IMG/VR virus record: IMGVR_UViG_3300033155_001653
Span: 1-47,264 of that record
Source of the DNA: a virus
DNA length: 47,264 bases
Direction: 5' to 3' (one strand)
Each line of letters begins with the position of its first letter. The stretch's first letter is position 1. Position numbers and translations under genes: made by a program. The notes below the pieces were generated by a model. The model worked only from the letters and a program-made list of their open reading frames with translations, did no database searches and was not told the origin of the DNA. Below are positions 1 through 8,005 of the stretch, piece by piece.

Positions 1-474
1 TGATTCCCTGGTAGCCGAGAGAATTGCGATTGACAGGCCAGTCCCCTTGGCAAGCCCATAAACCTCCTGTGGATTAGCGAGACACGACATCTGATAGAGA
101 ATGTAAGCAAGCCCACAACAGGCGAAGAAGCTCTTTCCCCAGCCCAGTGAACCAGTCAAAATAGCCTCGGAATATTCACCCTCGAACAGCTCTACAAAAT
201 CTTCCTGCAACTTCGGCCACATATGGACCCCAACCTGCCCAAGGTAGTAGTCGTCGAGCAAGAAGGTCAATGGGTCAACTGGCTCCTCGATGTACTCAAT
301 GTTGACGTACTTATCGAGGACATCTCCCTCGCCCTGTTCTAATTTGTCTAGGTAATGGAGGAATGCAGCCTGTTCATTGGGGTTCATAGCCTCCAGAGAG
401 GAAACCATATCCTCGATGACTTCTTTTTCTGTGCGAACGGACCTCGGCCTACCGCCTCGAATCTCGATAGCCAT
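1..474 (-). CDS. terL: Terminase large subunit, N-terminal part (cut by window edge)
   Basis: The minus strand reads 158 residues from the ATG at 474 until the window edge removes the rest. Residues 108-115 (GSLGWGKS) form a P-loop preceded by a hydrophobic strand (EAILT), as in the packaging ATPase domain of large terminases. Such a protein pumps DNA into the procapsid and cuts concatemers with a C-terminal nuclease domain that lies outside the window. The ATG overlaps the TGA of the probable small-subunit gene (TGATG), so translation is probably coupled. Another P-loop ATPase is possible, but the position beside a small-subunit-like gene at a module border favours terminase. Confidence 0.72.
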   Translation of the reverse strand, partial: MAIEIRGGRPRSVRTEKEVIEDMVSSLEAMNPNEQAAFLHYLDKLEQGEGDVLDKYVNIEYIEEPVDPLTFLLDDYYLGQVGVHMWPKLQEDFVELFEGEYSEAILTGSLGWGKSFFACCGLAYILYQMSCLANPQEVYGLAKGTGLSIAILSATRES

Positions 475-1169
475 CAGCTACCACCGATAGGCTCAGCCTC
501 CACATCCAGGATCGGCAGGGATGAAGCCTGAACGAGACGACGGAACATGGAGAGAACCTTGTGTCTACTCTCTGGTTCCGCCATGACAGAAGCAATCTTC
601 TGCCCCAGGCCAGTTACCGCTCCGCCCTGAATATCCAGGCTCAATCGCATCCGGTCCACGGCTGGCCCGAACTGCTCTTGGAATTTGGCGTGAGTTTTTA
701 GCATCTCCAAAGCAGCACCGAACTCTCTCGGCATATTCTCATATGGCTCACCCGTCAGACCCTCTGAAGCCATCAAATGATCGATACGATCACGCTGTGC
801 AAGATACAGGCTCTCGGTCTCCAGCATGGCGTCAATGCCACGGGTCGCACGCCTGTACTGACTATTCGACAGCACCCCCGGACTCCGTGGGGAATTCACA
901 ATATCAGCCGGTGGGCTGTAAGCTGCCGGCCATTCCTCTGGTGAAATGGGTGGCGGGGGAGGATTGTCCCTTCTCTCGCCAATGGCCTTACGAAGAACAT
1001 CAGGCGCCACATCGACCAGAAGCTCAAAGGTCTCCTGGATGTGCTTGGCCACGTCAGGCGCAGATACCCCCTCACGGAGCATGTCATCCACGTCATCAAT
1101 TATGGGCAGATCCGAAAGCCGCTGAGCCAACGTAGGTCGTCCGCCTCGGATTGGTGTTACGTCTCCCAT
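474..1169 (-). CDS. terS: Probable terminase small subunit
   Basis: 231 residues. Residues 12-65 look like a helix-turn-helix DNA-recognition region, followed by a proline-rich linker (about 72-80) and a helical second half, as in small terminase subunits that recognise the packaging site. The main support is position: it directly precedes and overlaps the large subunit. Residues 8-12 (RGGRP) recur at residues 6-10 of the large subunit. No clear Shine-Dalgarno sequence precedes the ATG at 1169. A promoter-like pair and an inverted repeat lie just upstream. Small subunits diverge strongly, so the call is by context. Confidence 0.5.
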   Translation of the reverse strand: MGDVTPIRGGRPTLAQRLSDLPIIDDVDDMLREGVSAPDVAKHIQETFELLVDVAPDVLRKAIGERRDNPPPPPISPEEWPAAYSPPADIVNSPRSPGVLSNSQYRRATRGIDAMLETESLYLAQRDRIDHLMASEGLTGEPYENMPREFGAALEMLKTHAKFQEQFGPAVDRMRLSLDIQGGAVTGLGQKIASVMAEPESRHKVLSMFRRLVQASSLPILDVEAEPIGGS

Positions 1170-1176
1170 ATCACTA

Positions 1177-1192
1177 CCATTGTGAACAATGG
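1177..1192. repeat. Inverted repeat at the terminase promoter
   Basis: CCATTGT-GA-ACAATGG is a perfect 7-bp dyad with a 2-bp centre. It covers the -10 box of the putative terminase promoter. It could be an operator or, less certainly, part of a packaging recognition site next to the small-subunit gene. Confidence 0.45.
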
Positions 1193-1207
1193 CAGCTCAT
1201 AGGTCAA
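1179..1207 (-). promoter_or_regulatory. Promoter for the terminase genes
   Basis: The -35 box TTGACC (1202-1207) and the -10 box CACAAT (1179-1184) are separated by 17 nt. The -35 begins just after a hairpin that ends the upstream gene. The start codon lies 9 nt below the -10 box, so the leader would be only a few bases. Confidence 0.4.
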
Positions 1208-1210
1208 GAA

Positions 1211-1233
1211 AGAGCGAAAGTGAATTTCGCTCT
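1211..1233 (-). terminator. AGAGCGAAA hairpin, terminator-like
   Basis: On the minus strand a perfect 9-bp stem (AGAGCGAAA/TTTCGCTCT) with a 5-nt loop begins at the TAG of the 1232-3553 gene and is followed by a pyrimidine-rich TTCTT. It is one of four related hairpins in the window (also 14052, 19658 and 31249), all at transcription-unit boundaries. Confidence 0.55.
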
Positions 1234-3553
1234 AAAGGTGGAGATACCAGCCCGTCTGTTTCTCAAAGGTGGGTACGAGCATGTCGGCATAAATGCCCTT
1301 GAACTTCTTCACCGACTTATGCGCTCGCATGGTCGAATTGAAGAATTCCATGTCGTAGAGGTCTTTGCCGGGCAGGTAGGTGATCTCAACCACGTTGCCC
1401 TTTGAACGGGTCTTATTGGGCCATTTGATGGAGAGCTTGTTGGAGCCAGACGCCATCGCCTTGCCCCCGATCATCGCCATTGCCCGACCACCCCCGAACT
1501 GCTGGAAGATGGTGTTGGCAACCTGGGACATCTCAGCCAGCTCAGTCTCCAATGCTTTTGCCAGGTCAACAGCCTTTTCTTCGCTCAGGCCCTGGCCCTC
1601 CATCTTGACGCCAGCCTGGTCGAATGCTGGCTTGAGCCACATCTGACCTCTCTTGTCCGACTTTTTGAAAATCTCGCTGTGGTGGTCGCCGCCCCGCTCA
1701 TCACTCCAAGAGACGTCCCACGAATTCCCTTTGTCGTAGATCTTGAGGTTGTACCAGAGGCGATTCGCAAATGGCCCCTTGCCGCCCGTTGGGAGACGAA
1801 TTTCCTTGTGGAAAACGACTGCCCTGGCTTCCTCAAGGTCATCACGTCCGAATCCCTGGGCCTCGGTCTTGGCGACTTTCGCCATCGCGACCTTCATCGG
1901 CTTGGTCATCTTGTTGATGGAACCGCCGTACTCGCTGGCCCCCTTGTCGATGATGGAGCCGTTGGCGTAGGCCGTCCAGGCTACACGCTCTCGGTCGGCG
2001 TCAAACTCCAGGCGCCCACCTGGGATGTCGACGATGCCGTGCATGAACTTACTACCTGGGCCGGGCTCGATGGTACCCTTCAGCCGCATGAATCCGAAGA
2101 TCTGCTGGATAACCATCTTCTGCCGAGCCGGACCATCGGCGATGCGCTGGCCCTTGTTGAACTCTACCGCCTCAGTCTGCGGAAAAGGGGGCTCGGTCTC
2201 CCCCTCGGCCTCCCCGTCCTCCTCGGCCTCCAGTTTGACTGGCGTCTCAGATCCGGGGTTGTCCTTGTGGACCTTGATGGCATCCTGCATGGTCTTCGCA
2301 TAAAGCGGTTCGCCATCCTTGGCCTTCAAGACGATTTTGTAAAAATACCCCTTGGCCTTCATCTTCTTGGCGACAGCCTTCTCAGACTCAACCAACTCTT
2401 CCTCTTCGCCGTAGAGCATCGCGTCGAAGTCCTCGAAATGGGTGTAGAGGTCCGTGTCGATGGCCTCCAGGCACGCCGGGTCATCGATCTCCTCTGACTC
2501 ATTGACGACGATCTTCGAGCCTGGGTAGTCCTTCTGGACGTCCTTGGCACCCTTCTCGGTCTTGGCGTAGAGGGGAGGCTTATTCTTGAGCAAAATCTTG
2601 AACTTGTATCCCTTGGCCTTCATCTTGTCAGCCTCAGCCTCGCCCAACAACTCTTCTTCGATGGACCCGATGAGCGCCGTGGCATCATCCTGGTTCTCGC
2701 CCATGACGGCATTGGTGGCTCTGACGTGGTCACGCTCGATGGCCTCGCGAAGCTCTGGACAGTCCACAGGCAGCGCACTGTGAGCAACCTGGGTAAACTG
2801 AGGCGTATTCGGCTGAGACTTCAAGGGCCTCTTCCTCATGACCGACCGATATTCCGCGCTTCGTTTCGGAATCGGCTGATCCATGACGGAGTTGAGCCGC
2901 CCAATGAGACCATTGTACGGAGCCCACACCTTTGAGCCGAAGGCATTGCGGAAGTCCACGAAGTCCTGGTGCAGAGCGCCAATTTCCTCGCGAACTGTCT
3001 CGTCCTTGGGTTGTTTGTACTTCAGAATGCGGTCGATCTGATGGAGCATGAAGGAACCGTCATCGGCCAGGCTGTGAATGCCCGCCGAAAGCCGCTTGAT
3101 TTGGGCTCTGACCTCCTTCTTAAGCTGCACCTGGGAGAGCTTTCCCCAGTCCATCTTGCCTGACTTGCCAGGAGCCTTCCCCTTGGTGGAGTGACGCCTG
3201 GTTGTGATCCCCATGGCCTTCACCAAAACCATGAACCCCTTAGTGGAATTCTTGAAATCGGCGTAGACCTTGTTGACGTCCTTGCTCCAACGCTTCACAG
3301 AATTCTGGATGGCGAGCTTCGACCAGCCCGACTTCTCCGCATCCGTGAGGATTTTGTTTGCGGACTCCATGAATTTGTCGATGTCCTGCTGGATCATACG
3401 GCGAAGACGAACCTGGATGTCCACAAGTGGCCCCCGCCAATCGGCAATTTCCTCTGCCAAAGGCGCATCCTCAACAGGTACAATCTCGGTGTCCGGCTCA
3501 AGGTCTGCCGTAATGGCGCTAATTTCTTCTGCGAACTGACTCGCGGTCTTCAT
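1232..3553 (-). CDS. Large phage protein with an internal repeat, function unknown
   Basis: 773 residues, not recognised. Residues 50-220 are mostly helical. A motif occurs twice, at about 309-350 and 396-440, each starting MKAKGY and containing PLYAKT and a PGS turn, with acidic linkers around it. The last third, ending in VYLP/DLYDMEFF-like strands and a K-rich helix before TGWYLHL, looks like a separate globular domain. It is the last gene of the recombination operon and lies next to the terminase genes, so a virion or packaging role is possible but unproven. GGAGG lies 7 nt before the ATG, inside a perfect hairpin. Confidence 0.85.
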   Translation of the reverse strand: MKTASQFAEEISAITADLEPDTEIVPVEDAPLAEEIADWRGPLVDIQVRLRRMIQQDIDKFMESANKILTDAEKSGWSKLAIQNSVKRWSKDVNKVYADFKNSTKGFMVLVKAMGITTRRHSTKGKAPGKSGKMDWGKLSQVQLKKEVRAQIKRLSAGIHSLADDGSFMLHQIDRILKYKQPKDETVREEIGALHQDFVDFRNAFGSKVWAPYNGLIGRLNSVMDQPIPKRSAEYRSVMRKRPLKSQPNTPQFTQVAHSALPVDCPELREAIERDHVRATNAVMGENQDDATALIGSIEEELLGEAEADKMKAKGYKFKILLKNKPPLYAKTEKGAKDVQKDYPGSKIVVNESEEIDDPACLEAIDTDLYTHFEDFDAMLYGEEEELVESEKAVAKKMKAKGYFYKIVLKAKDGEPLYAKTMQDAIKVHKDNPGSETPVKLEAEEDGEAEGETEPPFPQTEAVEFNKGQRIADGPARQKMVIQQIFGFMRLKGTIEPGPGSKFMHGIVDIPGGRLEFDADRERVAWTAYANGSIIDKGASEYGGSINKMTKPMKVAMAKVAKTEAQGFGRDDLEEARAVVFHKEIRLPTGGKGPFANRLWYNLKIYDKGNSWDVSWSDERGGDHHSEIFKKSDKRGQMWLKPAFDQAGVKMEGQGLSEEKAVDLAKALETELAEMSQVANTIFQQFGGGRAMAMIGGKAMASGSNKLSIKWPNKTRSKGNVVEITYLPGKDLYDMEFFNSTMRAHKSVKKFKGIYADMLVPTFEKQTGWYLHL

Positions 3554-3557
3554 TCTA

Positions 3558-3575
3558 TGACCTCCGATGAGGTCA
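3558..3575 (-). promoter_or_regulatory. Hairpin enclosing the ribosome binding site
   Basis: TGACCTC-ATCG-GAGGTCA is a perfect 7-bp stem with a 4-nt loop on the minus strand. Its 3' arm contains the GAGG Shine-Dalgarno of the 773-residue protein. The hairpin would hide the ribosome binding site in the mRNA. As DNA it could also be an operator. Confidence 0.5.
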
Positions 3576-3580
3576 GACTA

Positions 3581-3832
3581 TCATGTCCCGGCGAGCCCTT
3601 CCAGAGCTGCGGCAATTGCGGCCAGCTCAGCCCTGAATTTGATCGTCTCTTCTTCGCCAAGAGTCTGGATGACCATTGCGCCTTCTGCCACTGGTTCAAC
3701 CTCGATTGGATTCCCTGCCCCATCGCAGGTAATTACAATATCCGGTGGGCTTTTCAGCCGGCGCTCCCATCCAGACATAATCTTCCTGGCTACTCCGAGC
3801 TGCTCTGCTGCCATTTCACGCCTAATGTGCAT
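3581..3832 (-). CDS. Small hypothetical protein
   Basis: 83 residues from the ATG at 3832, chosen because GGGAGGAGGAG lies directly upstream and the start sits 1 nt from the stop of the preceding gene. An in-frame ATG at 3862 lacks this signal. The N-terminus (MHIRREMAAEQLGVARKI) reads like a helix-turn-helix start. The rest contains an acidic beta-rich stretch (about 31-55) and a C-terminal helix. No family recognised. Penultimate gene of the recombination operon. Confidence 0.7.
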   Translation of the reverse strand: MHIRREMAAEQLGVARKIMSGWERRLKSPPDIVITCDGAGNPIEVEPVAEGAMVIQTLGEEETIKFRAELAAIAAALEGLAGT

Positions 3833-3833
3833 C

Positions 3834-4868
3834 TCACTCCTCCTCCCTCTTGGCATCGACACTCTTTAGGTAATCGTGCCCATAGACAACCTTTTCATCC
3901 TTGGGGTCCACGGCGATGACCTGAAGACCAGTGTTCTGCTCGAACCAAGCCAACCACTCACCAATCATGACGCTCTTTTTGTTATGACTGAACGACAGAA
4001 AATGCTGAGCGATAAGACTCAAGGCATAGCCCGGGTGATCCGTGTCGGCCATCTTCTTCGCCAGCTCGACAGCCTCCTCGATGGAACCCTTGGTATCCTT
4101 CGGCACACGCTGCGAGAAAGTTGTCCATTCCTCATCCTTAGACTTCACCTCTTCCACCTGCTCCTCGGTCGGGGGCTCGACACCCTCAGTCTCCGAAGGC
4201 TCGTCTTCCACGACCTGCCCATTGGCCTCTGCCTCCTCAGTGGTCGGAGTCTCGGGCTCAGGGTCTTCCGGGGTCATCCCTGGGGGCGGGTTCATCGACG
4301 GCTTTGTGCTTGCAACCCGCCTATCTTTCTTCTTCCCAGCAGACTTTAGAGCTGCTCTGACGTTCTGGGCCAGCTCCTTCTCACTCATCGACTTGGCGAG
4401 ATCGAACCATTTCTTTGCGTTCTTCGAGTCGACAACCTTGACTAGATGATGAGCCTTCGTCCAGCCGATCTCCCTTGCTCCTTCGAGAAGCTTTGGTGCC
4501 CCCTTTTGCTCAATAACGAACCACCAATGAATGGACGAAAGCATCTGGGCCTTGCGGACCGTGAAATCAAATTCCGTCTCCACGTAGCCCTTGAAAGTTT
4601 CATGAGCACCCAAGCTCTTGGCAGTGAACAAGCGCTCCTCCGAAATCCGGTAGAGCAAATGAGCCATCTCGAAATAGGTATCCTCATAGGTCTGAAGACA
4701 TTGCACCAGGCGCAGATGGACCTTGTTGGCCTCGGTCTCATCTGTCGTCAACACTTCCACGCCACCCTTGGCCCCTGATAGGGAAACGAGATTTTTTGAC
4801 TTTCGCGCTTCAACCTCTTCATCGGTCAGCTCTCGATATCCTCCACCCTTCATGGCTATTTTTGTCAT
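3834..4868 (-). CDS. Hypothetical helical protein with acidic C-terminal half
   Basis: 344 residues. Residues 45-175 are rich in helices with aromatic clusters (YEDTYFEMAHLLYRI; SSIHWWFVIEQ), resembling DNA-associated regulatory or replication accessory proteins. Residues 185-250 form a low-complexity P/E/T-rich linker. The last 90 residues are a small mixed domain. The ATG overlaps the TGA of the resolvase gene (ATGA) and follows GGAGAG. Function unknown. Its place in a recombination operon suggests a DNA-metabolism role, but this is inference. Confidence 0.8.
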   Translation of the reverse strand: MTKIAMKGGGYRELTDEEVEARKSKNLVSLSGAKGGVEVLTTDETEANKVHLRLVQCLQTYEDTYFEMAHLLYRISEERLFTAKSLGAHETFKGYVETEFDFTVRKAQMLSSIHWWFVIEQKGAPKLLEGAREIGWTKAHHLVKVVDSKNAKKWFDLAKSMSEKELAQNVRAALKSAGKKKDRRVASTKPSMNPPPGMTPEDPEPETPTTEEAEANGQVVEDEPSETEGVEPPTEEQVEEVKSKDEEWTTFSQRVPKDTKGSIEEAVELAKKMADTDHPGYALSLIAQHFLSFSHNKKSVMIGEWLAWFEQNTGLQVIAVDPKDEKVVYGHDYLKSVDAKREEE

Positions 4869-5479
4869 GACTTACTCTCCTTGACTTGCTCATACAGCCA
4901 CCTGGAAACAACGTAGGCGTCTGCCGCGTGATCCGTATCGAACTCAATACCTGCAATCTTTAGGGCCTCAATAACCTTGTCCTTTTGACCCTTGCCACTG
5001 CCGCCGTAGCCAAGAACCTTCTTGCGAGCAGAGCTGGCCTCAACCAGGTCCGGGAAAATGTGACAAGCCAACCAAATCTGGGTCAGAACCACGTACAACA
5101 AACCACCCCGCTGAATGGCCTGGCTCTTAGCTCCGAAAGAAGCTCCACCAGCTTCAATGGCAATGTGCTTGATCCCGAATGTACGAATCACCCCAATGAT
5201 GTCGTTGGCAAGATGAAGAATACGGTCCACCCGATCACGCTCCGTAATGGTGCGCTTTTTTGTGCTGGTGAGGGGGTAATGAAATGTCGCCGACCGCAAC
5301 ACATGACCACGGTCGGTCAACACCACGAGCCCAGTATTCACCAGCTCAAGATCGAGACCTAAACTTCTTCCAGGCGCTCTCCAGGTCTCGGCATTGACAA
5401 GGGCCAAACCGAGTACGTCCGCCATGTGGGCAGGGAGGGAGGCTGGATTCGGGATTTTTGGTCGCTTCTCGGAAGGCAA
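4865..5479 (-). CDS. RuvC-like Holliday junction resolvase
   Basis: 204 residues from a TTG at 5479 preceded by GAAGGAGAAGG; an ATG at 5425 is an alternative. The RNase H-like fold of RuvC begins at about residue 39 (SLGLDLELVNTG, first Asp D43). A second acidic residue lies in IAIEAGG (E109) and a C-terminal pair in DTDHAADA (D183/D187), giving the expected catalytic set. It would cut four-way junctions made by the RecA-like protein of the same operon or trim branched DNA before packaging. Its first 45 codons overlap the 3' end of the Cas4-like nuclease gene in another frame. Confidence 0.82.
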   Translation of the reverse strand: MPSEKRPKIPNPASLPAHMADVLGLALVNAETWRAPGRSLGLDLELVNTGLVVLTDRGHVLRSATFHYPLTSTKKRTITERDRVDRILHLANDIIGVIRTFGIKHIAIEAGGASFGAKSQAIQRGGLLYVVLTQIWLACHIFPDLVEASSARKKVLGYGGSGKGQKDKVIEALKIAGIEFDTDHAADAYVVSRWLYEQVKESKS

Positions 5480-6296
5480 TGACCTTCTCCTTCTCCTTCG
5501 CCATCAGCAATGGATCATGCTCCAGTGGATGCTCGACGAAAGCATCCGTCAAATATTTTGAGGCGCGGTCCACATAGACCAATCGCCCATAGCGCATCTT
5601 GGCCATGTCCAGGTACCAGTTGATTTGAGTCACATTGTCCACGTCAGGAGCATCACGAATCCAACCCATACCGTCAGTGCTGGCCTTAGTCTTGAGATCC
5701 CACAGCTCGTCCTCGTAGGCACCCCAGTCAATGATGCCATCGCTCCACCCAACGATTCTCAGCTCCAGGTCGTACACAACAGGCTCGACATAATTGAAGG
5801 GTTTGCGCCAATTAGCCTTGTAGCCACAGGATGGGCACTCATCAGGACACAGCACAGCACTCTTGGACGTCACCTTGTGGATGATCGTCTCGCCGTGGGT
5901 GTGGACCTCCGTCATGTCGGACGGGTCGATGCCCTCAACATGCAAGCAGGCAGGGCACTCCCAGCCACCCTTGATAATCTTAGCCGGACCCATCCACCAC
6001 TCCTGAAACAGCTTGTGATGTACCGAACCGCCATCCATCCACCATTTGTTGTTGGGGCCAACCTCGTCAAGCATTGGGATGTCCATCCGATAAGCCATCA
6101 CCCATGACCTCGGGCACCATCCTGCGAGCACGGACGGAGAAAGCCACATATCTGGCTTGACGTAGACCTCCCTGGTGCTCACCAAGGCCTCCATGATGCG
6201 TGGTTGCAAGAATAGGTTAGGCCGCTCAGCCCCCGCCACAGAAGCCTTCTGGGTGGGCCTCTGGCGTCCGCTCTGTATTAGGCTCCCGAGACCCAC
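5346..6296 (-). CDS. Cas4/RecB-like PD-(D/E)XK nuclease with zinc-ribbon insert
   Basis: 316 residues from a GTG at 6296, chosen because GGAGGAGGAG lies just upstream and the start overlaps the preceding TAG (TAGTG). Nuclease motifs appear in order: a GGSVHH helix (about 89-94), GWSDGIID (D186), LWDLKTK (D200/K202) and VTQINWY (Q224). Cysteines at 61, 289, 300 and 302 match the arrangement that holds a 4Fe-4S cluster in Cas4 and AddB nucleases. Cys pairs at 114/117 and 150/154/157 form an inserted zinc ribbon not usual in Cas4. Likely an end-processing exonuclease working with the RecA-like recombinase. Confidence 0.82.
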   Translation of the reverse strand: MGLGSLIQSGRQRPTQKASVAGAERPNLFLQPRIMEALVSTREVYVKPDMWLSPSVLAGWCPRSWVMAYRMDIPMLDEVGPNNKWWMDGGSVHHKLFQEWWMGPAKIIKGGWECPACLHVEGIDPSDMTEVHTHGETIIHKVTSKSAVLCPDECPSCGYKANWRKPFNYVEPVVYDLELRIVGWSDGIIDWGAYEDELWDLKTKASTDGMGWIRDAPDVDNVTQINWYLDMAKMRYGRLVYVDRASKYLTDAFVEHPLEHDPLLMAKEKEKVIAFREATKNPESSLPPCPHGGRTRFGPCQCRDLESAWKKFRSRS

Positions 6297-6712
6297 TACT
6301 CCTCCTCCGCTGCCGCAATATCGAGCAGACGCCTGAACACACTTCGAGGAATAGCCACCCAATCGGCCTCGGCAGTAATCTGACCTACCTCGGTCAGCTT
6401 GCGAAGCACGTTGGTCTCGAACTGGATCGCGAGAGCGGGCTCCCTATCGATCCCTGCCTCGGTGGTGATTTTATTCAGCCACCTGGCTTGTATTCTAAGA
6501 GACTGGTCCTCAGTGCGCTTACACTCTATCAGAAATTGGTTGAATGGAGTACCAACGTCCCTGACGTCACCCTTGAATCCATCTTTGGACCCACTCCCTG
6601 GCTGTATGCGCCCTCTAAGGGCCTTCGCCGTATCCCTCTCATGCTTCTTCGGCTTACGGTCCCTGGCAGCCTTTCCGCTGACTACATCCTCTATGAATCG
6701 AGGCAATGACAT
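6296..6712 (-). CDS. Hjc-like PD-(D/E)XK endonuclease
   Basis: 138 residues. The ATG at 6712 overlaps the TGA of the recombinase gene (TGATG). Motifs fit small resolvase-type nucleases: HERDTAKAL (helix with Glu), GSGSKDGFKGDVRD (the G-S-G-S loop and catalytic Asp) and LIECKRTED (E-x-K). The C-terminal half, with WVAIPRSVFRRLL, is typical of phage relatives of archaeal Hjc. It probably cuts branched DNA. With the Cas4-like and RuvC-like proteins it makes three nucleases in a row. Confidence 0.75.
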   Translation of the reverse strand: MSLPRFIEDVVSGKAARDRKPKKHERDTAKALRGRIQPGSGSKDGFKGDVRDVGTPFNQFLIECKRTEDQSLRIQARWLNKITTEAGIDREPALAIQFETNVLRKLTEVGQITAEADWVAIPRSVFRRLLDIAAAEEE

Positions 6713-8004
6713 CACGCCCCCGGAACGAATCTAGCGAGCAAGGCATTTCTGACGACCTCACGCACCTCGGGATCATCTCGAATAGCCTCGAAGACGGCCT
6801 TCTGGGTGCGGAATTTCCGATCACCCATGACGTACTTCTCATCGGCCTTGGCTTTCTTGTCCTCTTTTACGAGGAATTTCATAGCCATCTTGTAGATGTA
6901 TTCGTCCTCGATGACGGTTCCGTCAATGGCCTGCTCGTAGAAGCCCTTTCGCCCCTTGGTGGCGCAGCTCCGATTTTTGACGACCTCGAATTGGAATGTC
7001 TCCCCGACCATCGTCTTGACGATCTCGCCCTTCTTCGCATCACCATATTGCTCGACCATGAAGTCTCCCTTCGAGCCCCGGAATCGGATCTCGATGTGAG
7101 CGCCAAAGTCCTGGCCCAAACCAGACGGCTTGACCGAAGGATCGCCGAACTGCACGCCAATCTTCATGCGAACCTGATTGATCCATATCTGGGTGAGCCG
7201 CCTGCCACCCTGATGGGCCTTGTGAGCCGTGGAGATCCACTTCCTCACGCCCTTGTTCACGATGCGAGCCTGGAGCCCTTGCTGCCAATCGTGAGCAGTA
7301 GTCTCCACCTCGTCCTTTGGAGCAAAATGAGCGAGGGAGTCGAGCACCATGAGGTCGACGCATCCACTCGCACCAAAGACGTGGGCGATGTCAACGGCGT
7401 CTTCACCGACCTGGGGCTTGACGAGCATCAGCCGCCTGGGGTCACCGAAATTGGAGAAGTACCGCTTCTCGAAGGCATCCTCTGCGTCAATCCACACGAC
7501 CACAGGCTCCTCATAGGAATTTGTCTTGAACGCTTCCTTCTCGGAAGCTACGCGCTCTGCATATGCCTTGGCCTTCTCGCCTGTCTCCTTCGGTGCCGGT
7601 GCCCAATCATGGTCCATGAGCCCTTTGGCGTAGCAATCACATTCCCCGGTTGCAGACCAACGAGCCTCGGGGTCAGTCTTTAGCTCGACCTCGGTCGGTG
7701 GGACCGCCTCAACATTCTTCGCCGGTCGCCAGCAGTTGCGACAACGTCCCTGAAAAATGCCAGCCACACGCATTGACGTGGTGCTCTTGCCGCCAGACTT
7801 GTCACCCCAGAATGCGTGCGGTCTGCCGGTGACCATGCCGAATCCGCCTTCAAGCGAGCCGCCCAGAGCCATATCCAACGCGAGGGAGCCGGACGAGATA
7901 CGCACGTCACGGGTTGCAATGACATCACCAGAGCCCATCACCTTCTCCCCATACAGCTTCAACAGGGCTGCTTTGGCTACTGCCAGGCCGCTCTTTTCAG
8001 CCAT
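6712..8004 (-). CDS. recA: RecA-like recombinase
   Basis: 430 residues from the ATG at 8004. The RecA core is clear: ISSGSLALDMALGG (36-49), Walker A GDKSGGKS (67-74), a WIDAEDAFEKRY segment like the FIDAEHALDP box, Walker B VDLMVLDS (216-223), and NQVRMKIGVQFGDPS (276-290), which matches the NQIRMKIGV segment ending in DNA-binding loop L2. It would form filaments on single-stranded DNA and drive strand exchange. Unusually, about 60 residues with CRNC (88-91) and CDC (122-124) are inserted after Walker A. Co-transcribed with three nucleases. Confidence 0.93.
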   Translation of the reverse strand: MAEKSGLAVAKAALLKLYGEKVMGSGDVIATRDVRISSGSLALDMALGGSLEGGFGMVTGRPHAFWGDKSGGKSTTSMRVAGIFQGRCRNCWRPAKNVEAVPPTEVELKTDPEARWSATGECDCYAKGLMDHDWAPAPKETGEKAKAYAERVASEKEAFKTNSYEEPVVVWIDAEDAFEKRYFSNFGDPRRLMLVKPQVGEDAVDIAHVFGASGCVDLMVLDSLAHFAPKDEVETTAHDWQQGLQARIVNKGVRKWISTAHKAHQGGRRLTQIWINQVRMKIGVQFGDPSVKPSGLGQDFGAHIEIRFRGSKGDFMVEQYGDAKKGEIVKTMVGETFQFEVVKNRSCATKGRKGFYEQAIDGTVIEDEYIYKMAMKFLVKEDKKAKADEKYVMGDRKFRTQKAVFEAIRDDPEVREVVRNALLARFVPGA

Positions 8005-8005
8005 G

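Noticed and set aside
1679-2497. Long plus-strand open frame of 272 codons
   Set aside because: It is the antisense shadow of the 773-residue gene, with low-complexity Leu/Arg/Asp composition and no binding site.
6706-7683. Plus-strand open frame of 325 codons
   Set aside because: It lies opposite the RecA-like gene, whose motifs are unambiguous; composition is that of a reverse-complement shadow.
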